Counted from the first letter of the stretch, positions 46,985-57,794 are shown. The stretch: 64,000 nucleotides of DNA from Chionoecetes opilio (GCA_016584305.1 JACEEZ010001684.1:48072-112071); one strand, 5' to 3'. Translations and numbers: made by a program. The notes: generated from the sequence alone by a model not told the origin.

Positions 46985-48502
46985 ACTGCAAGCTAGTTCC
47001 AGAGATATAGATATTAAAGAGGTTCTGTCATATGAGCTCTCACCAGTCCCCACAGCTCTCTTTACTGAATCAGGAGAAATACGAGTCTCTTAAATCAAAG
47101 TCTGTCTTGAAAACCCAGACAAGGATAGATGTATCTAACAGACAGTTGATTCAGAAGTCAGTATGCACAGTCATTGATGGTTGTGCCCTCCTGTGGATTC
47201 CTCATTCCTCATTAGCATCAAGTCTAACTAAACAGCCTGTGGTACTTGATTATGTAGATAAATTCAAAAGTCACATAGAACAGAGGCTGAAAACTGAAGA
47301 TGTTTTTGATCTTTGACAGATATGAGGATTTCAGTACAAAATGTTCTACAAGGACCTGTAGAGGGAATGAAGGCTGCCGCGTATTTAAGTTAAGTCCCAC
47401 AGCGCATCTGCCTTCTCAGAAGCTTGCCCTTACAATGACAGAAAACAAGAAGCAATTGATCAATATTATTTGCGACAACATTCTGAATGACACAGATTTC
47501 ATTCAGAAGAATACAACAAAGCACAAACTTATGATAACAGGTCAGGATAAAACACCTGTAGAAGTAAGTTGCAGTGGTACAATTGTAGAAAGAGCTGACA
47601 TGGCAACCACTCATGAAGAAGCTGATAACATCATTGTGCAGCAAGCTATAGCAGTTGCTGTAGCTCAGCAGGAACCTGTCACTGTTCTTGCAGATGATAC
47701 AGATGTTTATGCACTTCTTCTTTCTCATTACCTGGAACAAGGCATACAAACACCAATGTTTATGGAATCACATGTAAAAGAGAGAACTGTTGTTGATATC
47801 CAGGCCACTGTAAAGAAACATCAGAATATAATTCCAGCAATATTGGCAGGTCATGCATGCTCTTACTGGATGTGATACAGTGGCAGCATGTTTTGGTATA
47901 GGAAAAGGAAAGATGTTGAAAGTACTGAAAACAGGTCTGAATCTGGATGTGATAGGTAATGCTGAGGTTAACTGGCCTGAGGTGTTGGAACAGGCAACAA
48001 AATTCATAGCTTCCTGTTATGGACAATCAAAGACCAATTCTATGTCTGAGGCCAGAGTAAGTGTGTGGACTTCAAGAACGGGGAAGTCGGGAGCAACAGT
48101 TACTCCCAAGTTATGTTCTCTTCCACCTACTACAGAGGCCTTCATTGAGAATGTCATGCGGGCTCATATGCAAACATGCATATGGAAGAATGCCCTGCAA
48201 CTAGATCCACCAAATTTGGAACCCACAAGTTATGGATGGATCAAAGAAAGCAGAACAAAGTCACTGCTGCCTACAACAGTCCCTACCAATGTTCAGCTAG
48301 CACCGAATCAATCGGAATCATTATACTAAAGTTGATAAGATGCACATGTTCAAGTAAACAGCCATGTAAGTCATCAAGATCGAGGCTACGTAACAAGTCG
48401 AGGCTACCATGCACAATGTTTTGTGCTTGTCAATCCTCCATTGAATGTTGCAATGATCAAACACGAACAGCAGTTGATGAGGATGGTGAGGATGATTACT
48501 AA
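46985..48502 (+). pseudogene. PIN/FEN-like transposon protein, C-terminal two-thirds (copy 4)
   Basis: Plus strand, four or five frames joined: DIDIKEVLSYELSPVPTALF (near 47015), VIDGCALLWI, FDRYEDFSTK (about 47305-47345), DMATTHEEADNIIVQQAI (near 47610), VLADDTDVYALLLSHYLEQG (about 47680-47735), then HALTGCDTVAACFGIGKGK (about 47853-47910). TSYGWIKESRTK follows, and a Cys-rich tail CTCSSKQPCKSSRSR...CTMFCACQSSIECC ends at a TAA at 48500. The same HEEAD, DDTDV and GCDTV order as copy 3, with substantial sequence divergence, so an older branch. The N-terminal third and TIRs were not found. Its end lies 80 bp from the next element's left TIR. Confidence 0.75.
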
Positions 48503-48580
48503 TTACCTCAATAATTATGCATTTATGCCCATAAGAAATTGAGGACTCAAAACGATCTGACTAAAAAAACTGTCAATCTT

Positions 48581-48900
48581 TATAGTAGAGGGCCCTACCC
48601 CTTGAGCCCGTGACCAATTTCTCCTGATCAAGGTTTGAAGGTGGTTTTTAAATGACTTTAGGATACTGAACAAAATAAGCCCCTATGTCCCTCGCAAAAG
48701 TGCGGGCTAACTCCGCCAGGGGGCAAAATCCAAGATAGCCACCGTGAAAAAAAAGATTTGTATCTTCACTCATTTAATTGCTCTAAATATGTTCTTGGTG
48801 TCTAAATGCATGTTTTTTAGGTCAAGGAAAGCATTACAGACATCATAGAGTGGATTTGTGGACAAAAAGTCATTGTAATTGATTATTTTATTGAGAAATT
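48581..48900 (+). repeat. Left TIR of the 48.6-53.3 kb element
   Basis: Inverted partner of 52935-53251. It shares AATTTCTCCTGATCAAGGTT, TGAACAAAATAAGCCCCTAT, CTAACTCCGCCAGGGGGCAA and ATCATAGAGTGGATT. Confidence 0.92.
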
Positions 48901-50849
48901 AACACGAAAAATCTGGTTTGTCAGATGTTTTCGTCATGGCAGGAGTAACCGCAGAAGGTTCTGTTGATCAGGCATTAAGAGGCAAACACTACAAGAGAAG
49001 CATTCGATGTCGGGCGTTTTGATGTATGAAGCACTCATCGAAGACTCATATTATACAGTCTGTGCTATGGGGGCTTCTGTGCCGGGAAGATGTCAAATGT
49101 TAACTGGTGATTTTGAGAGACCCATCATCATCCTTCCAAGAATGTGAACAGAGCTATGCCTTACTATAATCAAACCCAAACATCATAACTATCGTTGCAG
49201 AAGAGTTTGAAACCCCCGGGAGTGGCGTCGTAGGGTGGGCGAGGGGACGCGCCCCCCGGCGTATGCCCCCAATGATTGATTGAATGGCGAAATACTGGAT
49301 GTCTTTTCTTGAGATGACTGAGATTCTGATGATGAACTTGCATGCCCTAAGAACTCAGAACTGGAGAATTAAAAGCATTTTCTACGTTTGATGTTGCCCT
49401 AGATGCAGATCTATGACAACAGCAAGTATGGAAGGTGGATGGTGGAGTACTGGCTGGAACTGAGCAATCTTCCTGAGGAAAGAACAGCCTACATGAGGGA
49501 TGGTTTGTTTTCCCAGTCAATCACTGGTAAACCTTACTCTTGTTTACCTCTTGATCTGTGGATAGAGATGACCATGAACAAAGAATCGAAGATGAAAGCT
49601 GGTTGGCTTAAATCCTCAAAAATGAGAAGATGTTGCCCACTGATTCAAGAAATGTTAACTCCGTCAACCAAGTCAGATCATCTCTACATACCATGGCACA
49701 GAGTACCCTGTCAAAACAGCAACACAGTAAAAACACAAAAACACGTTTGAAGCTGGGTGAGCAGGCGGTACAGGATATTGATAGCTACATCACTGAATTT
49801 TCCTGTGACCCATTCAACACAGACAATCCTAATCTGAGATCTCTTCAATCTGGTGTTCTGGCTTCTACTGCACTTTTTGATGACTTCGAGTTGCTCATCA
49901 CGATGGTGAAGATCTTTTTCAGGATTTTCTGCAATGACCGCATGTTGAGTGACAATATACCATTATACTCTACAGTGCACAGAAACTCACGACGGAACTT
50001 CAGTAATCCACCACCTGTCATAGGTGACAATACTGACAAGGTTACCAAATCAGAGGCCATGGAGAACAAGGCAATGGCGTCCATCATAGCACTAGCAGAA
50101 GCACACGACGACAAGTTTAACCTCATTAACGTGATGGAATATCGAGTGACAGAATAATGTTTGCCAATATACAACGTTAACGGGACAATAAGAAAGACCC
50201 AAAAGTCCAAATTGGTGCATAAATTATATATGGAGACCTTGGATTCCAAGGAGTACATTGTTTATGTTGATATGGATTCATATGGCGTCTGTCAACCCCA
50301 TCATTTGAGGCCCGTGAACAATCAGATAGTACTAGCTTCACATGGCGGGATTATGCTTCCAAGATTTTGGGTCCATAAATAATGTCCAGACACAAAAATG
50401 CTTCAAAGATTGTGTTGGTTAATAACCGCTATTTAAGTCGGTGTATTGTAGAGACTTATCTGGGCTGAGTTAAATGGTACGTCCAGTTTTGTACACATTT
50501 ATATTTCCAATAATGAACATAGAATATTTACAACCAATTATGTCGTGACACCAAGCCAGGGAGTGTCTCAATGAAAGCCCTTTTGAGGAACGTCCCTTTG
50601 GGAATGTGGAGATCCGAGATGTTCCGTCTTGAACCCAGCCAGGAGCTCGCGGGATGAGTTTTTTGTAGTTAGTGTGTTCCGAGGCTTTCTCCCCCCCTCG
50701 TGATTCTGGCTTCTTATCACTTCTGGTATGTAGGTCGTTTGACCCCATACTTTGCTGACAACTAGGCATTTGTCTGTGACATACTTAGATCGAGCTATCA
50801 TAGTGCAAGCTATCACTGGTTCTCACGGAGGAACATAGGAGGAAAGTTT

Positions 50850-50945
50850 TCCTTATAATTATATATATAATATAATTATATATATATATTAATATATATA
50901 TATTATATATATATAATATATATATATATTATTATATATATTAAT

Positions 50946-50989
<44 letters not shown>

Positions 50990-50990
50990 A
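50850..50990. repeat. (TA)n tract
   Basis: Imperfect TA/TAA runs just upstream of the Helitron fragment; Helitrons prefer AT targets. Confidence 0.95.
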
Positions 50991-51002
50991 TATTAATTAT
51001 AT

Positions 51003-51465
51003 ATAAATAAAATAAGCGAAAGTGTGTGTGTGTGTGTGTCTGTGTCTGTGGTGTGTCCCCGATAGGTGCCGCCCCAGTGACGCAATCCCCTCATATGGGA
51101 CATTTTGGAACCAGGTCGACCAGGGGCACATTTAGCCCATTTATGGGATGATCCGATCACTTTTTTTTTTTTTAGTAGCCCATTAGCGAGAATTGTGAAA
51201 AAAATGTGGGTTGCGAGAATTGAGGAAACCTTTATGTTTGGGTGATGGGTAATGGGTGAGTGAATGGGGGGGGTGATGGTAATGGGTGAGTGAATGATGG
51301 GGGGTGATGGGTGATGGGTGAGGGAATAGGTGGGGGGTGATGGGTAATGGGTGAGTGAATGGGTGTGTGTGATGGTAATGGGTGAGTGAAGGGTGGGGGG
51401 TGATGAGTAAGGGGTTAATACATACATTTCTACATCCATGATTTCAGGAAAGTTACAAGAGTAAA
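51003..51465 (+). mobile_element. Helitron fragment, 5' module and minisatellite
   Basis: AAGCGAAAGTGTGTGTGTGT, GCAATCCCCTCATATGGGAC, AGCGAGAATTGTGAAAAAAA and the GGTGATGGGTAATGGGTGAG minisatellite match 31601-32230. The 3' hairpin and CTAG are missing after ATCCATGATTTCAGGAAAGT. Its presence inside the transposon gene dates it after that gene was inserted. Confidence 0.8.
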
Positions 51466-52516
51466 AAATGACTGACATTATGACTTGCCATTTACCATCA
51501 AAGACATTTAACGAATCTTCGCTCTAGTAATATTGAAGGCTCTAAGAACATCTTATCCGGCCTTCAGACAAATTTTCCTCAGCTAGAGCTTTCCGGTTTG
51601 TTGCACAATCCGCTAATAAACAACGCTTGCAGTCATTTCTCCAAGATGAGATCCGTCTAAGTGCTTGAACATCCCCAAAGTCCCAGTTTGTATATTCAGT
51701 GGGGCCAAAGTGGTTGGATTTATCCCCAGGAGACAGAAATTTGGGAAATTTTTAATTTGAACACATCGAAGCAGACACGATTATCTTTTTTATATATTCC
51801 CCAAATCGAAGATCAGGCATTGATACTGATGTTGTCATTGATGCTGAAGATACAGACGTTCTAGTTTTGTCTGCATATGTTGCCCATACAATAGATGGAG
51901 TTTTAGCAGTCAAGAGGAAGAGGAACATCATAATTGTCAAAACTATGCTCCAAGGAGGGAGCAGAGATTATAATTCAATTACATATTCACAACAGATCAG
52001 ACACCACAACTGCTTTTTTTGGGTACGGGAAAGCATCAATTTTTACCAAGGGAATCTCAGCTGATGCACGGCTCTGCTGTGTTTTTTTTGACAAGTCATT
52101 GCCGGTCCACAGTCTGTTCTGAATGACTTGGCAATATTCACCCTTAAATACATCTAAAAATGACAAGGTGAGCAAATCTATGGGTGAAGCAAGGGCACGA
52201 AAAAAGGAACCAGATGAATAGAAAATCAACACTGAGACTTTCCCCCAGATAGAGATTCACATGGGCCTGAAGGTAACAAGAGGAAAGATCAAACACACAT
52301 GCTTTTCAAAATATCATAAGGTAGATCCTTCTCCGTCTCCACTTTCACATGGATGGCTGTTGAGAATGGCTTGTGTAAACCAGTGCGATAACCCAAAACC
52401 AGCACTACCAATGCATTTGAAGGATGTCGTTCAACTAACAACCTAACACCCGGAGATATGATTCAGGAGAGAGCGATTCATATGATGAAGACGAGGATAA
52501 TGACATTGATGTATAA

Positions 52517-52934
52517 TATTGCCCATTCATGTTTTCCATAATTGTCAGATAAATAGTTATTAATAGGTTGTTGGAGTTTGCCTGATTTATCTTAAATATG
52601 TAATGAGTTAGGATAAATCAATAATGTTTTCAATTTTTATTAAAACATTAATTCAAAGTATATTTGCATTGAAAACCTTGGTCTGAAAAACCTATTGTTG
52701 GCACCTAGAAAAACATCGGCAATATACACATATAATAGAACAATTCAAATTGTGTATTAGCCATATCGTGTTACATGGAGTTTTGTAACACGTTTTGAGA
52801 TGAATTGGGCTACATCTTTTTTCAGTAACATCAACTTGAGTTAAAATTCAGTGAAAAAAAAGCTACATGTGATTATGGCCAATAAGCTACGGTTTCTCGA
52901 AAATGATTAATTTGAAATGTTTTGTCCTCATTTT
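52517..52934. other. 3' non-coding region of the TIR element
   Basis: AT-rich sequence between the gene's TAA and the right TIR, with no further ORF. Confidence 0.5.
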
Positions 52935-53251
52935 TTTTAAAAAAAATAACAATTTTCAATGACTTTTGTCCACGAATCCACTCTATGATGTCTTTATTTC
53001 TTTCCTTGACCTAAAAAACATACATTTAAACACCCAAAAACTTATTAATAGCTAATAAATGAGTGAAGATATGACAAATCTAGTTTTCACGGTGGCCATC
53101 TTGGATTTGCCCCCTGGCGGAGTTAGCCCGCACTTTTGCGAGGGACATGGGGGCTTATTTTGTTCAGTATCCTCAAGTCATTTAAAAACTATCTTCAAAC
53201 CTTGATCAGGGGAAATTGGTCACGGGGTCAATGGTAGGGTCCTCTACTATA
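52935..53251 (-). repeat. Right TIR of the 48.6-53.3 kb element
   Basis: Inverted copy of 48581-48900, roughly 88-90% similar by eye. The end CCTCTACTATA mirrors the left tip. Confidence 0.92.
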
Positions 53252-53305
53252 TCCTCCAAGGTCTAGAGCAGTTAGTGCAGCACTCTACCCGTACTAACCT
53301 GTAAC
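53252..53305 (+). mobile_element. LINE endonuclease-region scrap
   Basis: TCCTCCAAGGTCTAGAGCAG then TTAGTGCAGCACTCTACCCG matches 33106-33150 of the LINE, whose translation there is [14 protein letters not shown]. Only about 50 bp remain, and no LINE match is clear on the left side of the transposon. Confidence 0.6.
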
Positions 53306-53388
53306 CTGTACCGTACACAATCTGTCTATCGTGTTTTTTTGTATGGCTTTCTGCTTTTTCGTTCTGCTATCCTCTAGCCTCCTCGCTG

Positions 53389-53394
<6 letters not shown>

Positions 53395-53480
<86 letters not shown>
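53395..53480. repeat. (TA)n microsatellite
   Basis: About 42 TA units with one slip. Confidence 0.98.
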
Positions 53481-53483
<3 letters not shown>

Positions 53484-54150
53484 AGCTTCTTGTCTATTTC
53501 GGTCCGACACCTTATTGTCTCTATTCTGTTCTAGCGTCTTTGCCTGTCAAATTTGTTCCATAGCTTCCTCTATGCCTGGCTACTGTTCTACCCTCTTCAC
53601 TGCCTTTCTGTTATATTCTAACCTTATCTCTTATAGAGAGGAGGCTACACAAGAATGGCAGGTAGAGGCTAGATTAAAATTGACAGGGATATAGGAGGCT
53701 AGATTAATTACATAAGGATTAGTGCCCAAGCGTGAGCGAGTGCAGCTCCAATTTTAATTTTTATACATGAGATGGAAAAGGGATACTTTATACAGGTATA
53801 TAAACAATATTTACAGACCTGTTTATAAGATAATGGCCTCCTCTCAGTCTGTATATTATGTTCTAGCCTCTTTTCGTCCTATCAATTTTATTTTATAGCC
53901 TCTTTCGAGAGACTGGAAATAATGTGCAACTGGTTAAAATCTTTACGATTTGTGCAGACGAGGAGAGAGAAACTAAAAGATAAATAGATAGATAGATATA
54001 GAGACAAAGTGAGAAAGACAGAAAATTTATTTAATTTATATTAAGGATATTAACATTAAAGAGCCTGAACATTTGTCACGCGCTCGCGGGAAGAGAGACA
54101 GAGCGAGACAAGGTAAATATAGCTAACGCAAGGTAGTTTCACGTTGGGGG
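53481..54150. repeat. Degenerate tandem of a TTCTAGCCTC-containing unit; no gene
   Basis: TTCTAGCxTC, ATAGCTTCCTCTATG, GTTCTAGCCTCTTTTCGTCC and TATAGCCTCTTTCG recur every 40-80 bp from about 53360 to 53910. The inverse GAGGCTAGATTAA appears at 53668 and 53706. Confidence 0.5.
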
Positions 54151-54254
54151 GGCGTCGTGGCAAAATCAGTCCGTTGTAAGCATCCCTGCGTGACGTCAAT
54201 GAATATCGCGGCAACAGGGTTTGAAATTTTTCTGGCTTCACTGGTAGGATTGTG

Positions 54255-54400
54255 CGGTATCAAGAAAATACCGGTATTGCCGATACCGGTTTACGGGAAT
54301 AATACCGGTACGTTCTCACACCGGTATCAGTTACGATACCGGTATACCGATACCGTGCCAAAATACCGGTATTACCGGTATCGGTATTATTATTATTTTT
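54255..54400. repeat. ATACCGGTAT palindromic subterminal-type repeats
   Basis: Seven or more ACCGGTAT/ATACCGGT units follow a TAGGATTGTGCGG start. A mirrored set occurs at 60520-60600 ending GTGCACATCCCTA. Such motifs sit next to TAGGGATGTGC-like ends of hAT-like elements (recalled, not verified). Confidence 0.7.
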
Positions 54401-54563
54401 TTTTTTTTTTTACGTGTCCATTCTCAGACAAATATTAACCACTGCAGCATCGACCCCCCTAAAATAAAGTTTCCTATAGCGTCGGCCATTTATTTTTTTA
54501 CAATTCTTAACCCCTACCGTACAGCATAGACCCCCCTAAAATAAAGTTTTCTGTGGCGTCGGC

Positions 54564-55236
54564 CAGTGGCGGATTTAAGGGGGGACCGAGTAGGCCATGG
54601 CCTAGGCCCCGCTCCCGCAAGGGCCCCGCACCACAGAGGAAAACATAAGTTTTCAATGAATATCTGAATGCTGGACATTTCGTATTTGCTCGAACACTGT
54701 TACATTGCATGTACCATAATATGTCACAAATTAGTACCATCATAATGTAAAATATGGGTGGAAAAAGTTTCAATTAAACTAATATGAAATCTGAACCACA
54801 TTTGGTAAGATTCTAGAGTCCTTTCCCGCCCTTATTAGTAGTTTTATTTTCTACAGACCTTCACAAATCCCTTCAGATACCTCTAAAACGTAATAATAAA
54901 GTGGGGGAGAGATACAAAAAAAAAAAAAAATTACTAACCTAACCTAACCTGGTAAAATTGTAGTCCTTTCCCACCCTTATATCTCGTTAGGTTATTAGTT
55001 AGGTTTCGTGAGGTTCGGTTAGAAATTTTATTTTGAGGGGTCCAGGGCGGGGGTAATGTAGGGGGGAGGTGGCGTTGAAGGGGGCATCTCTTCCCCACTT
55101 TATAATTAAGTTTTAGAAGTATCTGAAGGGGTCTGTAAAGGTCTGGAGAAAAAAGAAACACTAATAAGGGCGGGAAAGGACTAGAATTTTACCCCACATT
55201 TCATTCAGGGCCCCGCACACCATAAATCCGCCCCTA
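54564..55236. mobile_element. hAT-like non-autonomous element inserted in the 76-bp repeat
   Basis: Ends CAGTGGCGGATTTAAG and AAATCCGCCCCTA. The flanks are GCGTCGGC (54556-54563) and GCGTTGTC (55237-55244), 6/8, matching the intact repeat unit. Subterminal GGCCTAGGCCCCGC/AGGGCCCCGC are inverted. It hosts a fold-back at about 54800-55195. Confidence 0.8.
54800..55195. mobile_element. Fold-back element nested in the hAT-like element
   Basis: AGAGTCCTTTCCCGCCCTTA and CCTTCAGATACCTCTAAAAC on the left are inverted as TAAGGGCGGGAAAGGACTAG and TTTTAGAAGTATCTGAAGGG on the right. The centre holds CCTAACCTAACCT. Confidence 0.8.
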
Positions 55237-55544
55237 GCGTTGTCCATCTTTTTTTTTTTTACAATTCGTGACCCCTACCGTACAGCATAGACCCCCCTAA
55301 AATAAAGTTTTATGTGGCGTAGGCCATTCTTTTTTTACAATTCATAACCCCTACCGTACAGCATAGACCCCCCTAAAATAAAGTTTTATGTGGCGTAGGC
55401 CTTTTTTTTTATTTGTATCAGTAATTAGTATGCATAATGTAACCTCTAAATAAGGCAAATAACAATAATTAGATTCAAATTTCCTTTTAACATTTATTTT
55501 TGGACAAAGTTCCTGAGATTCCTGTGAAAGACAGTTTAGATAGA

Positions 55545-55715
55545 TATATAGCCAGAGCTGGGCTGTATTTGAATACATTTGTATTTAAATACATTTGTGT
55601 ATTAAGAAATCTATTTATAAATACATTAATTTTCATGTATTTAAGTACAGTAATTAAATACTTTAATGAGTATTTAAATACATTGTATTTATATACATAT
55701 AATATAAACATTTAA
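55545..55715. repeat. TATTTAAATACATT-type subterminal repeats
   Basis: After AGAGCTGGGCTGTATTTGAA come six or more variants of GTATTTAAATACATT in both orientations. Likely the end of an otherwise missing DNA transposon. Confidence 0.6.
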
Positions 55716-55759
55716 ATACTTTTTTTTATTTTTTTTATTTGGCAATAAACCCGCCCAAC

Positions 55760-56195
55760 TATCTGGCAATCCTGATGTTACAGTGAACCAGTGTTTCCAC
55801 TTTCAGGAAATTTCCTTATATTAAGGAAATTTAGGCCTGAGAAGGAAACTTATAAGGCAACGTAAAATCTAAGGAAATGATTATTTTTTTTCAGACATTT
55901 CTAGAGATATGTAGAATAAGATTAAATAGCCAGGTGAGATGATAATATTAATGATGATGATAATGTTAAAACCACACATTAGATCAATTTCAGTATTTCC
56001 TTCTTGGTATTATAAGTTTTCTCAAACCAACATACATGACACTTACTCATTCTTATCTCCCCTTCCCTCACCCCACCACGCCTTGCTCCAGTGATGGGTT
56101 AGGATAGGTGGGGGGAGGGAGGGAGAAGATATCGAGGGTGTGACTCGAAATGGGGGTAGTAGGGGTTGAAATGTTGGAATAGTGGCGACTGAAAC
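55760..56195. other. Non-coding with one sharp hairpin
   Basis: AAATTTCCTTA-TAT-TAAGGAAATTT at about 55807-55831 is a perfect 11-bp stem with a 3-base loop. Otherwise no feature. Confidence 0.6.
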
Positions 56196-56197
56196 TG

Positions 56198-56202
<5 letters not shown>

Positions 56203-56251
<49 letters not shown>

Positions 56252-56289
56252 TATAATATATATATTATATATATATATATATATATTAT

Positions 56290-56330
<41 letters not shown>
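56203..56330. repeat. (TA)n microsatellite
   Basis: Nearly continuous TA/TATTA run. Confidence 0.97.
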
Positions 56331-56332
<2 letters not shown>

Positions 56333-56550
56333 CATTATTGGGTTTTTTTCCTTCTTATTATCTTATTGATAATTATTATTACAATTTATTATTAGTATTG
56401 CTATGCTAATATTTCATTATTACAATTGCGATCAGTTATAATCATACTACCATAGATATAGGTGCCTTGCTCTGACGTCACGATCTAGCGTCTTCAAGCC
56501 AAATGCCGCCGTCTTCAAGCCAAATGCCGCCCGTCGGAGCGAGTTATGCG

Positions 56551-57113
56551 GGGTTCAGACTCCACGTATTTGCTACGTGCGTCTTGTCATCGTGACGTCA
56601 CTTCCTGCTTGTGTGACCTTGAAAGACGTGCGTCTGGAGGCAAAAGAATTGGAAGCTCCGAATCTTTTGGCGGGCTCCGTGAGCGGTGGTGCCACAATTT
56701 ATAGAACATTATATGTAACTAAGTTTTGCAATATCAAAATAATGCTGTTTCCAAGGCCTGATTTAAAATATATTTATTATCAGTGATTCTGGAAGACCAT
56801 GTGATGTGAAAATATTGTGCCCCGCTGCTTGAAGATCGGAACAGCGGCAACGCAGCTTTAATGTAAGCTCCACCAATACCACTACCTATATGGTATATTT
56901 TCCTGCGTTATTTCTCGTGTTCTCTAGTTATATAGTGAAGGGAGTAATAGGTGTGTCATTGGGTACAAAAGGGAGGAAGTAAGGTAAGCAAGGCGGTTTT
57001 ATACTGCAATTTTTTCTGATAATAGCGAGCGGGAGTGACCAGTGAGACGAGGTAACGTCATCGTGACGTCACGATAACAAGACGCACGTAGCAAATACGT
57101 GAAGTGTGAACCG
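56551..57113. mobile_element. Inner TIR element (GGGTTCAxAC ends)
   Basis: GGGTTCAGACTCCACGTATT, TGCTACGTGCGTCTTGTCAT and CGTGACGTCAC on the left are inverted on the right as GTGACGTCACGATAACAAGA then CGCACGTAGCAAATACGTGA. The interior 69-codon frame (56577-56786) starts inside the TIR and is not convincing as a protein. Confidence 0.75.
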
Positions 57114-57120
57114 GGACTTA

Positions 57121-57718
57121 GAGGACCAACAAACTCCACTTGCCGCCCGTGTTTGCCAGCTTATGGTAATTTTCCCCTACTAAATATATGTTTATCAGTA
57201 TAAAAGGTATAATGGAGAATATGAATAGAAGCGTAATTTCATTAGCTTTCCATTGCTACATTTCGTTTTCTGATAAATGAATTAGCAGCATGCATAAATT
57301 AGCGTTAACTAAATAAATAACACCATCAATCGGGAAAAATTACCCGGTTTCATGATGTTATTTATTTAGTTAACGCTCATTTATGCATGCTGCTAATTCA
57401 TTTATCAGAATACGATATATATCAATGGAAAGCTAATGAAATTCCGCTTCTATTCATATTCTCCATGTAAAAAGTTTTCTCGCAAAGTATTAAATGGCGA
57501 AGAGTTTAATAGATTATTAATTAAGTTCATGCATATTTCTTGAGTCTCATAAAGGCATTTCTTTAGTGTGTTTTACGGTTTTTTATTTAATAATATTTTA
57601 GAACAAACATTTCCGAAGATAACAGTATACCTTTATAGAATTTCCATATTTCCATATTTTATTTGGGAAAATTTCCATAAGCTGGCAAACACGGACGGCA
57701 AGTGGAGTTTGTTGGTCC
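57121..57718. mobile_element. Fold-back MITE, complete, with longer arms
   Basis: The outer arms GAGGACCAACAAACTCCACT and TGCCAGCTTATGG flank the same palindrome as 17505-18062 (TTCTGATAAATGAATTAGCA, TTAGCGTTAACTAAATAAAT). The full inverted structure spans about 600 bp, centred near 57340. These outer arms are absent from the other copies. Confidence 0.8.
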
Positions 57719-57789
57719 TCCAGCTCGCATTTCCCGCGATTTTCGCCTGCACAGCGAGGGCTGTGACGTCACGTGCAAGGCACCTATAG

Positions 57790-57794
<5 letters not shown>

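Larger units (their letters stand above)
48928..52516 (+). pseudogene. PIN/FEN-like transposon protein, split by insertions (copy 5)
   Basis: Plus strand. N-terminal part: VTAEGSVDQALRGKHYKRSI (48944-49003), KYGRWMVEYWLELSNLPEER (near 49425), LWIEMTMNKESKMKAGW, then SYITEFSCDPFNTDNPNLRS (near 49790), KSEAMENKAMASIIALAEAH (near 50050) and LPIYNVNGTIRKTQKSKL. It breaks near 50390 and resumes near 51600: LQSFLQDEIRLS, HIEADTIIFFIYS (51756-51794), VVIDAEDTDVLVLSAY (51825-51872) and RSDTTTAFFGYGKASIF (about 51997-52045), with Ser replacing Cys of G-C-D. SPLSHGWLLR and an acidic end DEDEDNDIDV with TAA at 52514 finish it. This copy proves that the NYAR/KYGR N-terminal half and the PIN-like half belong to one protein. 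Confidence 0.75.
48581..53251 (+). mobile_element. Second TIR element encoding the PIN/FEN-like protein, with nested insertions
   Basis: Termini TATAGTAGAGGGCCCTACC (48581) and GGTAGGGTCCTCTACTATA (to 53251). The inverted arms run about 320 bp (48581-48900 and 52935-53251), sharing CCTGATCAAGGTTTGAAG, GCCCGCACTTTTGCGAGGGA-type blocks and GTGGATTTGTGGACAAAAGT-type sequence. It contains one degenerate family gene in the same orientation, interrupted at 50390-51480 by TA repeats and a Helitron fragment. The right flank, TCCTCCAAGG-CTAGAGCAG, matches the LINE at 33106, so it probably landed in an old LINE. Confidence 0.85.
54436..55400. repeat. ~76-bp tandem repeat, split by a hAT-like element
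   Basis: The unit runs CAGCATAGACCCCCCTAAAA, TAAAGTTTTxTGTGGCGTxG, GCC, poly-T, then ACAATTCxTAACCCCTACCG. About two units lie before 54564 and two to three after 55236. The split is exactly the inserted element. Confidence 0.88.
56457..57788. mobile_element. Nested TIR element with TATAGGTGCCTTGC ends
   Basis: Left end TATAGGTGCCTTGC-(TC)-TGACGTCAC, right end GTGACGTCAC-GT-GCAAGGCACCTATA. It encloses two other inverted structures (56551-57113 and 57121-57718). Four CRE palindromes (TGACGTCA) occur at about 56473, 56592, 57063 and 57763. Confidence 0.75.

Noticed and set aside
54932..54948. Telomere-like TTAGG repeats (also near 46494)
   Set aside because: Only three or four CCTAA units inside a fold-back element; far too short to be telomeric.
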